DNA from: Vibrio tarriae
GTDB lineage: Bacteria; Pseudomonadota; Gammaproteobacteria; Enterobacterales; Vibrionaceae
Assembly (NCBI RefSeq): GCF_002216685.1
Contig: NZ_CP022352.1
Span: forward strand, 682,001 to 746,000
Direction of reading: 5' to 3'
Length of the DNA: 64,000 nt
This document shows, in pieces, positions 45,333 through 52,561 of this stretch. Position 1 is the stretch's first letter; each line of letters starts with the position of its first letter. The notes under the pieces were generated by a model, which saw only the letters and a program-made list of their open reading frames with translations, was not told the DNA's origin and made no database searches. Position numbers and translations under genes: made by a program.

Positions 45333-47416
45333 TGCAACACGCAAAACTCGATACTTTTATGCTGCGTATTCTCTCCGATATTGATGGACAACCTGACTGG
45401 CGCAGCGCTGCAAAAGTTGCCACCGCGTACTACGATGGCGATCAGCTTGATCCGCGAGTCAAAGATAAGCTTAAACAGCGTGGCCAGCCCACCACAATCC
45501 ATAACCTGATTGCGCCGACCATTGATGGTGTCCTCGGGATGGAGGCCAAAACACGCACCGACCTTTTGGTGTGTGCAGATGATCCCGATGAACAAATGGA
45601 ACTGATGGCGGAAGCCGTGAATGCCGAGTTTGCAGATGCGGCTCGGCTAGGTCGACTCGATAAAGCACGCTCAGAGGCGTATGGGTCACAAATCAAAGCG
45701 GGCGTGGGTTTTGTTGAGGCATATCGAAATCCCAACCCGTTCGGGCCTAAATACAAAATTAAGCTTATCCCTCGTGATGAAGTATTTTGGGACTGGTTCT
45801 CCACTGAACCCGACTGGAGCGATTGTCGCTGGGTGATGCGTATGCGCTGGATCGATATTGATGAGCTCGCGAGTTTGGTTCCCCATAAAGCGAAGGTACT
45901 GGAATACGCGAAAAAGGATTGGCGTGGATTCGTTGATGTTGAAAACCTCGAAGGGCTCGACCCACTGTTGACCAGTGCACATGAGGCGTTTAATCACTGG
46001 TCACGGGATCATTCGGAGTATTTATCCCATAACCGTGAGCGTATTCGTTTGCAGATTGTGTATGTGCGTCATATAGAACGCAAAGCCGTGCTTGAAACCC
46101 AAGATGGGCGTGTGATGGAGTTTGACCCGAACGATCTGGCTCATGCGATGGCACTGGCGATGGAGAGAGCCACACTGCGGCAGGCTCAAGTCAGCCGGAT
46201 TAAAGAAGAGTGGTACGCCGGAATGTATCACTTATTGAGCCGTGACTGTGCCGCGCCTAATGGCCAGTTTCCCATCGTGCCGTTTTGGGGATTTCGCAAA
46301 GACGCCAGTGGTGAGCCCTATGGTCTGATTGCTCGAGCCATTCCTGCGCAAGATGAAGTCAACTTTAGGCGCATTAAATTGACATGGTTACTGCAGGCCA
46401 AACGAGTCTTAATGGATGAAGATGCCACCAATATGAGCCAACAACAGATTTTAGAAGAGGTTGAACGACCCGATGGCCTGATTAAGCTCAACCCACAGCG
46501 GAAAAACCAAAAATCCATCAGCGAAGTGTTTCAGGTCCAACAAGATTTCAATATCGCCGCGCAGCAATTTAATGTGATGCAGGATTCGATGAAGCTTATC
46601 CAAGATACCATGGGTGTTTATGGAGCCTTCTTGGGGCAAGAATCCAACGCGACCAGTGGGATTGCGATTGCCAATCTGGTGGAGCAGGGGGCGACAACGC
46701 TTGCCGAAATCAACGATAACTACAACTTTGGATCGCAGCTATTGGGTGAACTGCTATTGGGATACATCCTTGAGGATATGCGTGAGCAGCACAATAAAGC
46801 GATTGTGATCAACCGCAATGACAAGCGAAAGCGCAAAACCGTGGTAATGAACCATGTCGATGAACAAGGGCTACTGACCAATGATTTGACCCGCTTACGC
46901 GCCCATATTGCGCTCGCTCCCATTCAGCAAACCGCTGCTTACAAATCGCAGTTGGCAGAGCGAATGATGATGATCACCGCGCAGTTGCCGCCAGAGGTAC
47001 AAATCACCGTGATTGATTTAGTGCTTGAGCTTACCGATGTGCCGAATAAGCAAGAGTTTATGGAGCGTGTCCGCGCGGCGCTGAATATTGAAAAAGAGCC
47101 GGAGGATATGACTGAGGAAGAGCAGGCCGAGTTAGCCGCGCAAAAGCAGCAGGAGCAACAGCTTCAGCAAAAGCAGCTTGAATTGCAGATGCGGGAAATG
47201 GAGGCCAAGGTCCTCAAACTGGAAAGCGAAGCAAAGAACATCATGGCCAAGGCGCAGCGCGAAGAAGGTTTAACCGATAGCCAGCGCTACGACAATGCCA
47301 AAACCCAAGCCGAAACCAAGCGGATTTTGCAAGAAATCGAAAACCTCAATCTCGAAATGACTCAAATGCAAAGCCAGATGCTGCAAACCGTAGAGGCCAT
47401 GATTGAACAGATGTAG
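45329..47416 (+). CDS. P22-type portal protein
   Basis: A 695-residue protein, the size of P22-like portals. The N-terminal part includes ATAYYDGDQLDPRVKDKLKQRGQ and the wing/stem core follows; the last 100 residues form a long Gln/Glu-rich coiled coil (barrel-like extension). It makes the twelve-fold ring through which DNA enters. The ATG at 45329 overlaps the large terminase stop (ATGA). An upstream TTG at 45317 is less likely. Confidence 0.88.
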   Translation: MMQHAKLDTFMLRILSDIDGQPDWRSAAKVATAYYDGDQLDPRVKDKLKQRGQPTTIHNLIAPTIDGVLGMEAKTRTDLLVCADDPDEQMELMAEAVNAEFADAARLGRLDKARSEAYGSQIKAGVGFVEAYRNPNPFGPKYKIKLIPRDEVFWDWFSTEPDWSDCRWVMRMRWIDIDELASLVPHKAKVLEYAKKDWRGFVDVENLEGLDPLLTSAHEAFNHWSRDHSEYLSHNRERIRLQIVYVRHIERKAVLETQDGRVMEFDPNDLAHAMALAMERATLRQAQVSRIKEEWYAGMYHLLSRDCAAPNGQFPIVPFWGFRKDASGEPYGLIARAIPAQDEVNFRRIKLTWLLQAKRVLMDEDATNMSQQQILEEVERPDGLIKLNPQRKNQKSISEVFQVQQDFNIAAQQFNVMQDSMKLIQDTMGVYGAFLGQESNATSGIAIANLVEQGATTLAEINDNYNFGSQLLGELLLGYILEDMREQHNKAIVINRNDKRKRKTVVMNHVDEQGLLTNDLTRLRAHIALAPIQQTAAYKSQLAERMMMITAQLPPEVQITVIDLVLELTDVPNKQEFMERVRAALNIEKEPEDMTEEEQAELAAQKQQEQQLQQKQLELQMREMEAKVLKLESEAKNIMAKAQREEGLTDSQRYDNAKTQAETKRILQEIENLNLEMTQMQSQMLQTVEAMIEQM

Positions 47417-47774
47417 AGGATTTATTTTACTTATTGTTATCCCAAGCTTCACGATGATTTTGAGGGCGAGTTTTGGTTGTTAAAAATAACTTACTAAGTG
47501 CTTGCAGCTAAGTTTTGTTTCAATTGAACTTGCCATGTGTGAAATGTAGAAAACCAAACTTGGTATATATTTGGTTGTTTTGCGCATAAGTCGGCTTGTT
47601 TCTCATCAATAATAAAGTGTTCTGTGTGCATATGGGGTTTGCATGTGACTACGATATAAAAATGATATTTGTATTATTTAAATTCCATTTATTGCGATTC
47701 ATATCACATAAGATTATTTTTTGTTCACTTATTATTCTATGTAAATTTTCCATGAAAAATAACAAGGGATACAC
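47417..47774. other. AT-rich gap before the cargo gene
   Basis: About 360 bp of strongly AT-rich sequence with no gene I can support. AACCAAAC and a TTTGGTT at 47550-47576 form a small inverted repeat. The base composition differs from the phage genes on both sides and matches the following gene, so this is the promoter region of inserted cargo. No hairpin with T-run is seen after the portal gene. Confidence 0.5.
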
Positions 47775-48638
47775 ATGAAACTTACACATCTTGCTGCAAT
47801 AACTAATTTAATACTTCTTTCGACTTCTAGTTTGGCTTCTGATTTCCTTATAGATGGTTCAGTGAAAACGAACAATATTCGCGTTGGTTCATATAATATT
47901 ATGGCTTCTAGGATGGGAGATACGGATGCTATCGTTGAGGTGATTCGTAACATGAATGTTGATATCATTGGGTTACAAGAAGTTGATAACATGACCGGAC
48001 GTTCTGGTAAGAACTTTAGCAAAAGTGGCTCAAGCCCTCTCAATCAAGCCGAATATATCGCCAAAAAATTAGGAATGAACTTTTATTTCTGTAAGGCTAT
48101 AGAGCATGACGGTGGGGAGTATGGAACTGCTGTATTATCTAAATTTAAATTAAAATTAAATAAAAGTATGATTCTTCCAAATATTGAGGGGGCAGAGCAA
48201 AGAGCTGCTTGTGCTGTGGAAATTAATATTCCTAGTTATCCCGCACCTATTATGTTGGTCACTACTCATCTAGATTTTACAACTCAAGCGTTACGTGCAG
48301 AGCAAGTCAGAACACTTCAAACACAATTTTCATATTGGCAATTCAAACACGCCCTTCCTATTATCGTAGGTGATCTAAACTTACCTCCTCAATCAACAGA
48401 GTATCAAGATTTAACAGCGTGGTACAACGATACAGATAGTGAATTAAAATATACGGCCCCTTCATGGAATCCAGACCGTAAAATTGACTATATACTTACA
48501 TCGAGTGCCCAAAAATGGGATATTAATAGTGTCTTTGTTCCGAAACCAACAGATAAAGCAACGACTGATAGTAAGCCATATGCCTTAATATCAGATCATT
48601 TACCGTTGATTGTTGAAATGAAACTTACTGAGCAATAA
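47775..48638 (+). CDS. Secreted endonuclease/exonuclease/phosphatase-fold protein (prophage cargo)
   Basis: A 287-residue EEP-superfamily protein with a signal peptide (residues 1-21, cleavage near LAS). All signature residues are present: Asn41 in GSYNIM, Glu69 in GLQEVD, His165 and Asp167 in TTHLDF, Asp200 and Asn202 in VGDLNLPP, Asp238 in KIDYIL, and Asp274-His275 in SDHLPLIV. Relatives include DNase I, CdtB and sphingomyelinases, so the substrate (DNA, lipid or inositol phosphate) is open. It is AT-rich, has its own upstream gap, AAGGGAT as ribosome binding site, and interrupts the portal-to-lysis order. This is the pattern of lysogenic-conversion cargo. Confidence 0.85.
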   Translation: MKLTHLAAITNLILLSTSSLASDFLIDGSVKTNNIRVGSYNIMASRMGDTDAIVEVIRNMNVDIIGLQEVDNMTGRSGKNFSKSGSSPLNQAEYIAKKLGMNFYFCKAIEHDGGEYGTAVLSKFKLKLNKSMILPNIEGAEQRAACAVEINIPSYPAPIMLVTTHLDFTTQALRAEQVRTLQTQFSYWQFKHALPIIVGDLNLPPQSTEYQDLTAWYNDTDSELKYTAPSWNPDRKIDYILTSSAQKWDINSVFVPKPTDKATTDSKPYALISDHLPLIVEMKLTEQ

Positions 48639-48853
48639 ACTCAAAAAAATTATAACAAGAAGTTGGCCAATAAATTTATGGGCAACTTTGTTTTTCATCC
48701 ATAAACCAACTTTTTAGTCGTGGTCATTGTTTTGCAATCTTATTATAAGGTCGATTGCTGGCATAACCATCCCTCATGAAAGGGAGTATTCTTGAATTTA
48801 GTAGGTCTTATGACTCAAGTTTTCAAACTAAATTCATCATCTATCCGCAACAG
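48639..48853. other. AT-rich tail of the cargo insertion
   Basis: About 215 bp between the cargo gene and the second late promoter. It stays AT-rich and holds no gene. A weak inverted repeat (GTTGGCCAATAAATTTATGG with GGCAACTTTG) lies just past the stop and could end the cargo transcript. Confidence 0.4.
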
Positions 48854-48895
48854 TTGAATTCCCAACCAACTTGCGGTAGATTTTCCAACAATACC
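48854..48895 (+). promoter_or_regulatory. Late promoter with 25-bp repeat, copy 2
   Basis: TTGAAT (48854-48859), 17 bp, TAGATT (48877-48882). The stretch 48871-48895 is identical to 42719-42743, whereas the sequence upstream of it is not, apart from the -35-like TTGA. The same spacing of both boxes in two otherwise different contexts supports a functional promoter, here for the lysis and capsid genes. Confidence 0.65.
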
Positions 48896-48921
48896 AAAGC
48901 TGCCTCCGGGCAGCTTTTTTG
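48896..48921 (+). terminator. Terminator directly after late promoter copy 2
   Basis: AGCTGCC and GGCAGCT pair around a short loop, followed by TTTTTTG. It is placed just like the terminator after promoter copy 1, about 15 bp past the repeat. Confidence 0.82.
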
Positions 48922-48972
48922 TTTCTGGGCCCTGCCATTGGCGGGGTTTTTTATTGGCTGTCGGGAGTTGAG

Positions 48973-49284
48973 ATGCCATTGAAAGAGCCGGAGAGCTGGA
49001 CCCAACTCCAATCCATAGGCCTTGCGCTGATGGCGATTTGGGGAGGACTGGTGACTTATATCATCGATATTCGCAAAAAAAATCGTCCCTTTCGTTGGGT
49101 AGAAGCGCTGATGCAAATCATCGTCTCTGGATTTGCGGGCGCATTGTGTGCTTTGGCCGCGATGTACTTTGAATGGCCGCAAGAATTGGCGGGGTTTGCT
49201 TGTGGTATCAGTGGTTACGCAGGCTCGCGGATCCTTGCCATATTTGAGCGCAAATTTATTAGCTCTATCTCAAATCAGCCTTAA
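48973..49284 (+). CDS. Phage holin
   Basis: A 103-residue membrane protein with three hydrophobic segments: LMAIWGGLVTYIIDI, IIVSGFAGALCALAAMYF, and LAGFACGISGYAGSRIL, and a charged end. This is the LydA/HP1-type holin pattern. It makes the hole that lets the endolysin reach the cell wall. The ATG at 48973 follows GGGAG; a TTG at 48919 in the same frame falls within the terminator and is rejected. Confidence 0.82.
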   Translation: MPLKEPESWTQLQSIGLALMAIWGGLVTYIIDIRKKNRPFRWVEALMQIIVSGFAGALCALAAMYFEWPQELAGFACGISGYAGSRILAIFERKFISSISNQP

Positions 49285-49352
49285 ACGCCGAATGCTTTGT
49301 ATTGCCCTCACATGCTTGGTTGGATGTGGGGGCTTTTTATTGGAGAAACGTC

Positions 49353-49871
49353 ATGTTTGATGTGGTGTTCGAACGTCTCATGCCCCACGAAGGTGGCTTT
49401 CAATGTGACCCCAAAGATCGCGGCAACTGGACGGGAGGACGTATCGGCGTTGGTGAGCTTAAGGGCACCAATCGTGGTATTGCCGCGATGACTTACCCAC
49501 ATCTTGATATCAAAAACCTCTCTTATGAGCAGGTGAAGGCGATTTACTTCGAGGATTGGTGGCAAGCACTCGGTATGGCGCGTTTTCGTCCGGCGATGCA
49601 ATACCAACTTTTTGATGCTGCGGTGCAGCATGGTTGGCATCGTGCCGTGAAAATGCTGCAAAACGCAGTGGGTGAAAAGCCTGACGGCATTATCGGCCCG
49701 AAGACGCTGTCGGCGACACAAACGATGGATCTCAATGATTTATTGATGCGCTACATCGCCTATCGCATCACGTTTTACACCAAAGTTTCGACCTTCAACG
49801 AATACGGACGAGGGTGGATGCGCCGAGTCGCGCAGTGCTTGCTATTCGCCGCAATGGACAATGACCTTTAA
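49353..49871 (+). CDS. Endolysin, glycosyl hydrolase family 108 type muramidase
   Basis: A 172-residue muramidase. Catalytic Glu13 sits in MPHEGGF, and DRGNWTGGRIGVGELKGTNRGIA follows as the usual GH108 block. The C-terminal part (MLQNAVGEKPDGIIGPKTLSA) is the linked peptidoglycan-binding domain. No signal peptide, so it depends on the holin. The ATG at 49353 follows TTGGAGAAAC. Confidence 0.9.
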   Translation: MFDVVFERLMPHEGGFQCDPKDRGNWTGGRIGVGELKGTNRGIAAMTYPHLDIKNLSYEQVKAIYFEDWWQALGMARFRPAMQYQLFDAAVQHGWHRAVKMLQNAVGEKPDGIIGPKTLSATQTMDLNDLLMRYIAYRITFYTKVSTFNEYGRGWMRRVAQCLLFAAMDNDL

Positions 49872-49880
49872 GGGGAACTT

Positions 49881-50027
49881 ATGGATATTTTGAAAAGCCG
49901 TAAAGTGATCCGAGCGTTGGTGGCGTTATTGGCGGCACTGATGCTGTCATTAGGCTACCAGATATCGCCGGAGTTTCAGTCGCTGGTGTCACAGGCGGTG
50001 TGTGAAGTGATGGAGTGTATCGAGTAA
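49881..50027 (+). CDS. Small single-span membrane protein in the lysis block
   Basis: A 48-residue protein: MDILKSRKVIRALVALLAALML then SLGYQISPEF..., with one membrane segment near residues 11-24. Ribosome binding site AGGGGAA lies 6 bp before the ATG. It begins 9 bp after the endolysin stop, so it belongs to the lysis unit. It may be an antiholin, a second holin or a partner of the spanins. Confidence 0.65.
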   Translation: MDILKSRKVIRALVALLAALMLSLGYQISPEFQSLVSQAVCEVMECIE

Positions 50028-50031
50028 CACA

Positions 50032-50208
50032 ATGCACGAGTGGCTATCCCTTTTGATGAGGCTAGTGAATGCGATTTTGGATTCGATTAATCGGTCGCGT
50101 AAACAAGCGGCAACCGATTCTCCTAGTGAACATATTGCTAATGGTGGTCTCGTGCAGCGGAGTGAGAAAACCTTCGCCGATGTGGCCAACCAACCTGACC
50201 GTGATTGA
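50032..50208 (+). CDS. Possible inner spanin-like protein, overlapping the lipoprotein gene
   Basis: A 58-residue frame (MHEWLSLLMRLVNAILDSIN...) that starts 4 bp after the preceding stop. Its N-terminus is hydrophobic to amphipathic. The Cys-lipoprotein gene at 50069 starts inside it in the +1 frame, the same nested plan as Rz/Rz1. It is shorter than normal inner spanins and the membrane segment is weak, so it could also be a leader without function. Confidence 0.4.
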   Translation: MHEWLSLLMRLVNAILDSINRSRKQAATDSPSEHIANGGLVQRSEKTFADVANQPDRD

Positions 50209-50290
50209 GCTCGCTGATGGCGGACTTTGCCTTGACCGAGCTTCGGCAGAAAAGCTTGCCGCTTTTAAAGCGGAATTAGAGTCGTTGTAA
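50069..50290 (+). CDS. Outer spanin-like lipoprotein
   Basis: A 73-residue protein with a basic start, a hydrophobic core (PILLVNILLMVVSC) and a lipobox ending in Cys29, followed by a Pro-containing mature part. It is the Rz1 pattern: a small outer-membrane lipoprotein at the end of a lysis block. Spanins disrupt the outer membrane in the last step of lysis. Confidence 0.72.
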   Translation: MRFWIRLIGRVNKRQPILLVNILLMVVSCSGVRKPSPMWPTNLTVIELADGGLCLDRASAEKLAAFKAELESL

Positions 50291-50302
50291 GCGGGAGTAT
50301 TG

Positions 50303-50524
50303 ATGAAAAGTATCGCGCATGAACTTACGGTATTGGTGGATAAATCCAAGCCGTTTCGTTCGTTGTTGGTAAAAGCTGAGGTGGGTGGCTCCGTCGAACT
50401 GCAATATGAGCTCGATGGTGAGCGGATCACCGCACAAACCTTTACTGCGACAGGTCACTATGAGCTGGTGATCTTGCGTAGCGGATACCTTGTTCCAAAT
50501 AATGCCCTCTTTTCCTTGGTGTAA
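50303..50524 (+). CDS. Small phage structural-type protein, 73 residues, unknown
   Basis: A beta-rich protein (HELTVLVDKSKPFRSLLVKAEVGGSVELQYELDG...) with GGGAG ribosome binding site. It runs on into the next gene with a 2-bp gap. Not recognised; it may be a capsid or fibre accessory protein. Confidence 0.65.
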   Translation: MKSIAHELTVLVDKSKPFRSLLVKAEVGGSVELQYELDGERITAQTFTATGHYELVILRSGYLVPNNALFSLV

Positions 50525-50526
50525 GC

Positions 50527-51105
50527 ATGGTCGATCAACAGCCACTTTGGGTACGCCGAGTCTTGGTGAGCCGCGAACGCTACGCCCCATATTTTGATGG
50601 TTTAACGCAATATGCCGTATTGGATAAACCTATGGTTTTCACTGGTGATTTTGATATTTCTATTGAGGCCGAAGGGTTAAGAAACGACAGTTTTCAAGCG
50701 CTCTTTTCTGGAGAGACGGTCGATAACTTCTTTCGATTGCTTCAAGGTGGCAGTGGGATCCAGTGCTATATCGGTGGTGCAATTGTCTCTTGGTTGACCA
50801 ATCAGTTTGATGCGTCTCAGCCTCATCATTACCGGCTGAAACGGGTGGGGTCCGTGGCCTCCATTGGGGTTGATGGCGAATGGAAAGTCAGCCGTGAAGG
50901 TATTCAAACGCCGCTCACCGTCACTCGTATGATGCGCTCTTGGACCACCTCACTTTTCACAAGAGGGCAGATCCGCGAGCTCATCATTCAAGGGGCGGTG
51001 TATCCCTTAGATCAGAAAGAGAGTGCTATTCAAAGAAGCCAGCCAGATAACGGTAATTCGCTGACCATCATCAACCATACCAAAGCGATGTGGAGACGTG
51101 TATGA
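50527..51105 (+). CDS. Phage protein with LamG/concanavalin-like region
   Basis: A 192-residue beta-rich protein. The middle (FTGDFDISIEAEGL..., HHYRLKRVGSVASIGVDGEW) resembles laminin G/concanavalin-like lectin domains that are common in phage virion proteins. It overlaps the following gene in an ATGA arrangement. Likely part of the virion surface or a glycan-binding accessory; the role is inferred from fold-like pattern. Confidence 0.6.
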   Translation: MVDQQPLWVRRVLVSRERYAPYFDGLTQYAVLDKPMVFTGDFDISIEAEGLRNDSFQALFSGETVDNFFRLLQGGSGIQCYIGGAIVSWLTNQFDASQPHHYRLKRVGSVASIGVDGEWKVSREGIQTPLTVTRMMRSWTTSLFTRGQIRELIIQGAVYPLDQKESAIQRSQPDNGNSLTIINHTKAMWRRV

Positions 51106-51377
51106 GCCTCTATCAGATGTATGCTTTTCTTTCGCTGCCCGAGTGGCAAATGCGTTTTATATCCCGATTTCCTGATGCGGTTAAGGTTCAGGGCTATAAG
51201 CTGGCGGTGTTTTTGAATACAGAAAAAGAGGCGTTGATGCGTCAGGCGAGCCAAGTAGTCGAACTGGAAGCGAGCGCCATTATCACCGCACTGGCCACAC
51301 AAAATCACGCCTGCATGATCTGTGATTACGCTGCCGCCATGCAGGTTTGCCAGCATTTCGAGTCCAGCGAGCAATAG
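51102..51377 (+). CDS. Small phage protein, 91 residues, unknown
   Basis: MSLYQMYAFLSLPEWQMRFISRFPDAV... with a helical pattern and several Cys/His near the end (HACMICDYAAAMQVCQHF). Start coupled to the preceding stop. A terminator follows. No family recognised. Confidence 0.6.
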   Translation: MSLYQMYAFLSLPEWQMRFISRFPDAVKVQGYKLAVFLNTEKEALMRQASQVVELEASAIITALATQNHACMICDYAAAMQVCQHFESSEQ

Positions 51378-51395
51378 TCCCCATGAGTATTCAGT

Positions 51396-51425
51396 GCCGA
51401 GCCTTGTGCTCGGCTTTGTTGTTTT
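51396..51425 (+). terminator. Terminator before the scaffold gene
   Basis: GCCGAGC and GCTCGGC pair around CTTGT, followed by TTTGTTGTTTTTG. It splits the lysis block from the capsid genes, so readthrough or a separate promoter is needed for the capsid genes. Confidence 0.82.
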
Positions 51426-51494
51426 TGTCGCTAAGCGTTTTTTCGAGAGCGCTTAACCGCACAGACAGCGACACGTCTAATCAAAGGAGTCACC

Positions 51495-52499
51495 ATGAAT
51501 ACCCATCAAGACACGATTGCCGTCACTGGTAATGAAACATTGGAAGAGCTGGAAGCTTTGTTGGAATCGATGGAAGCGGAAGAAAGTCGCCCAACAGTCG
51601 AGAAGGAACAAGGCGCTGACGAGCACCTTGCTCCCTCTTCACAATCGCAAAGCGTGGAAGGTTTAGACGGCGATACCGATGCAGCCTCGCCAACTGCAGA
51701 GCCTAACGCAAAGCCAGACGGTATTCTTGCCAAAGACCAAAAGCACATTATCCCGATGGAGGTGCTCGAGCGAGAGCGGCAAGAAAAAGCTCAGCTTCGC
51801 CAAGAGCTTGAAGAGTTAAAAGCGCATTCAGCGCAGCTTGAAAAAGCGCAGCGCATGATTGATGTACGTAATAAACAACTCGAGGAATTGGGCGTTGCGC
51901 CGGCTGACTTACCTGAAGATGTCACCATTGATGAAAAAAAACTTGCTGCGTTACAGGAGGATTACCCCGAGCTCGCCCCTTTCTTTTTGGCTATGAATAA
52001 CAAAATTGAGGCGTTGGTTTCTAGCGGCACGGTGGCGGCCTCGACCACACCACCGGAGACTGAAAGCGCCGCACCAGTGGACAACGCTGAGTTGACGACG
52101 GCGCTACAAGCAAACGCGGATCTGCAGTCGTGGATGAGTGAAGGTGGGGCGCGTTGGAATGCCGCGCAGCAAATTGATGACCATTTGGCTTCAAGTTCTG
52201 AATGGGCGAATCGAAGCTACGCCGAGCGATTTGAAGAGGTCAGTAAGCGGGTACGACTGGCATTTGGTGATGAGCCGAAATTGTCTGCCCAAGAGGCTCT
52301 GAGCGCGGCGCAAGAAGCAAGCCGTAAAGCGAAAAACGCTTTGCCTGCGTCACCGAGTGAGCTTGGCAATACTCATCGCACGGGGGATTCCGATCTGATG
52401 AACCGGGTACAGAGTGCTAACCACGAAGAGCTGGGTAAATTGTTTGACTCTCTCAGTGAAGCGCAAATCGAGCAACTGCTTTATAACGCTGGATTCTAA
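51495..52499 (+). CDS. Capsid scaffolding protein
   Basis: A 334-residue acidic protein with an Asp/Glu/Ser-rich N-terminus (LEELEALLESMEAEES), a coiled coil near residues 90-135 (RERQEKAQLRQELEELKAHS) and a helical end. It lies directly before the major capsid gene. Size, charge and place fit a scaffold that guides procapsid assembly and leaves before maturation. Confidence 0.75.
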   Translation: MNTHQDTIAVTGNETLEELEALLESMEAEESRPTVEKEQGADEHLAPSSQSQSVEGLDGDTDAASPTAEPNAKPDGILAKDQKHIIPMEVLERERQEKAQLRQELEELKAHSAQLEKAQRMIDVRNKQLEELGVAPADLPEDVTIDEKKLAALQEDYPELAPFFLAMNNKIEALVSSGTVAASTTPPETESAAPVDNAELTTALQANADLQSWMSEGGARWNAAQQIDDHLASSSEWANRSYAERFEEVSKRVRLAFGDEPKLSAQEALSAAQEASRKAKNALPASPSELGNTHRTGDSDLMNRVQSANHEELGKLFDSLSEAQIEQLLYNAGF

Positions 52500-52517
52500 A
52501 CCCGTTTTTCAAACACT

Positions 52518-52549
52518 AAGCCTCAGCTGACACGCTGGGGCTTTTTTAT
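52518..52549 (+). terminator. Hairpin terminator between scaffold and capsid genes
   Basis: AAGCCTCAGC and GCTGGGGCTT pair (one mismatch) around TGACAC, followed by TTTTTATT. It sits between two genes that must be made at high level and may tune their ratio or be read through by antitermination. Confidence 0.75.
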
Positions 52550-52561
52550 TGGAGTGAAAGT

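Noticed and set aside
47417..47774. Small RNA or hidden gene in the AT-rich gap
   Set aside because: No stable hairpin with T-run and no ORF with a ribosome binding site. Treated as promoter region of the cargo gene.
48919..48972. Longer holin start at TTG 48919
   Set aside because: The extension would be encoded by the terminator T-run and following non-coding bases. ATG 48973 has a good ribosome binding site.
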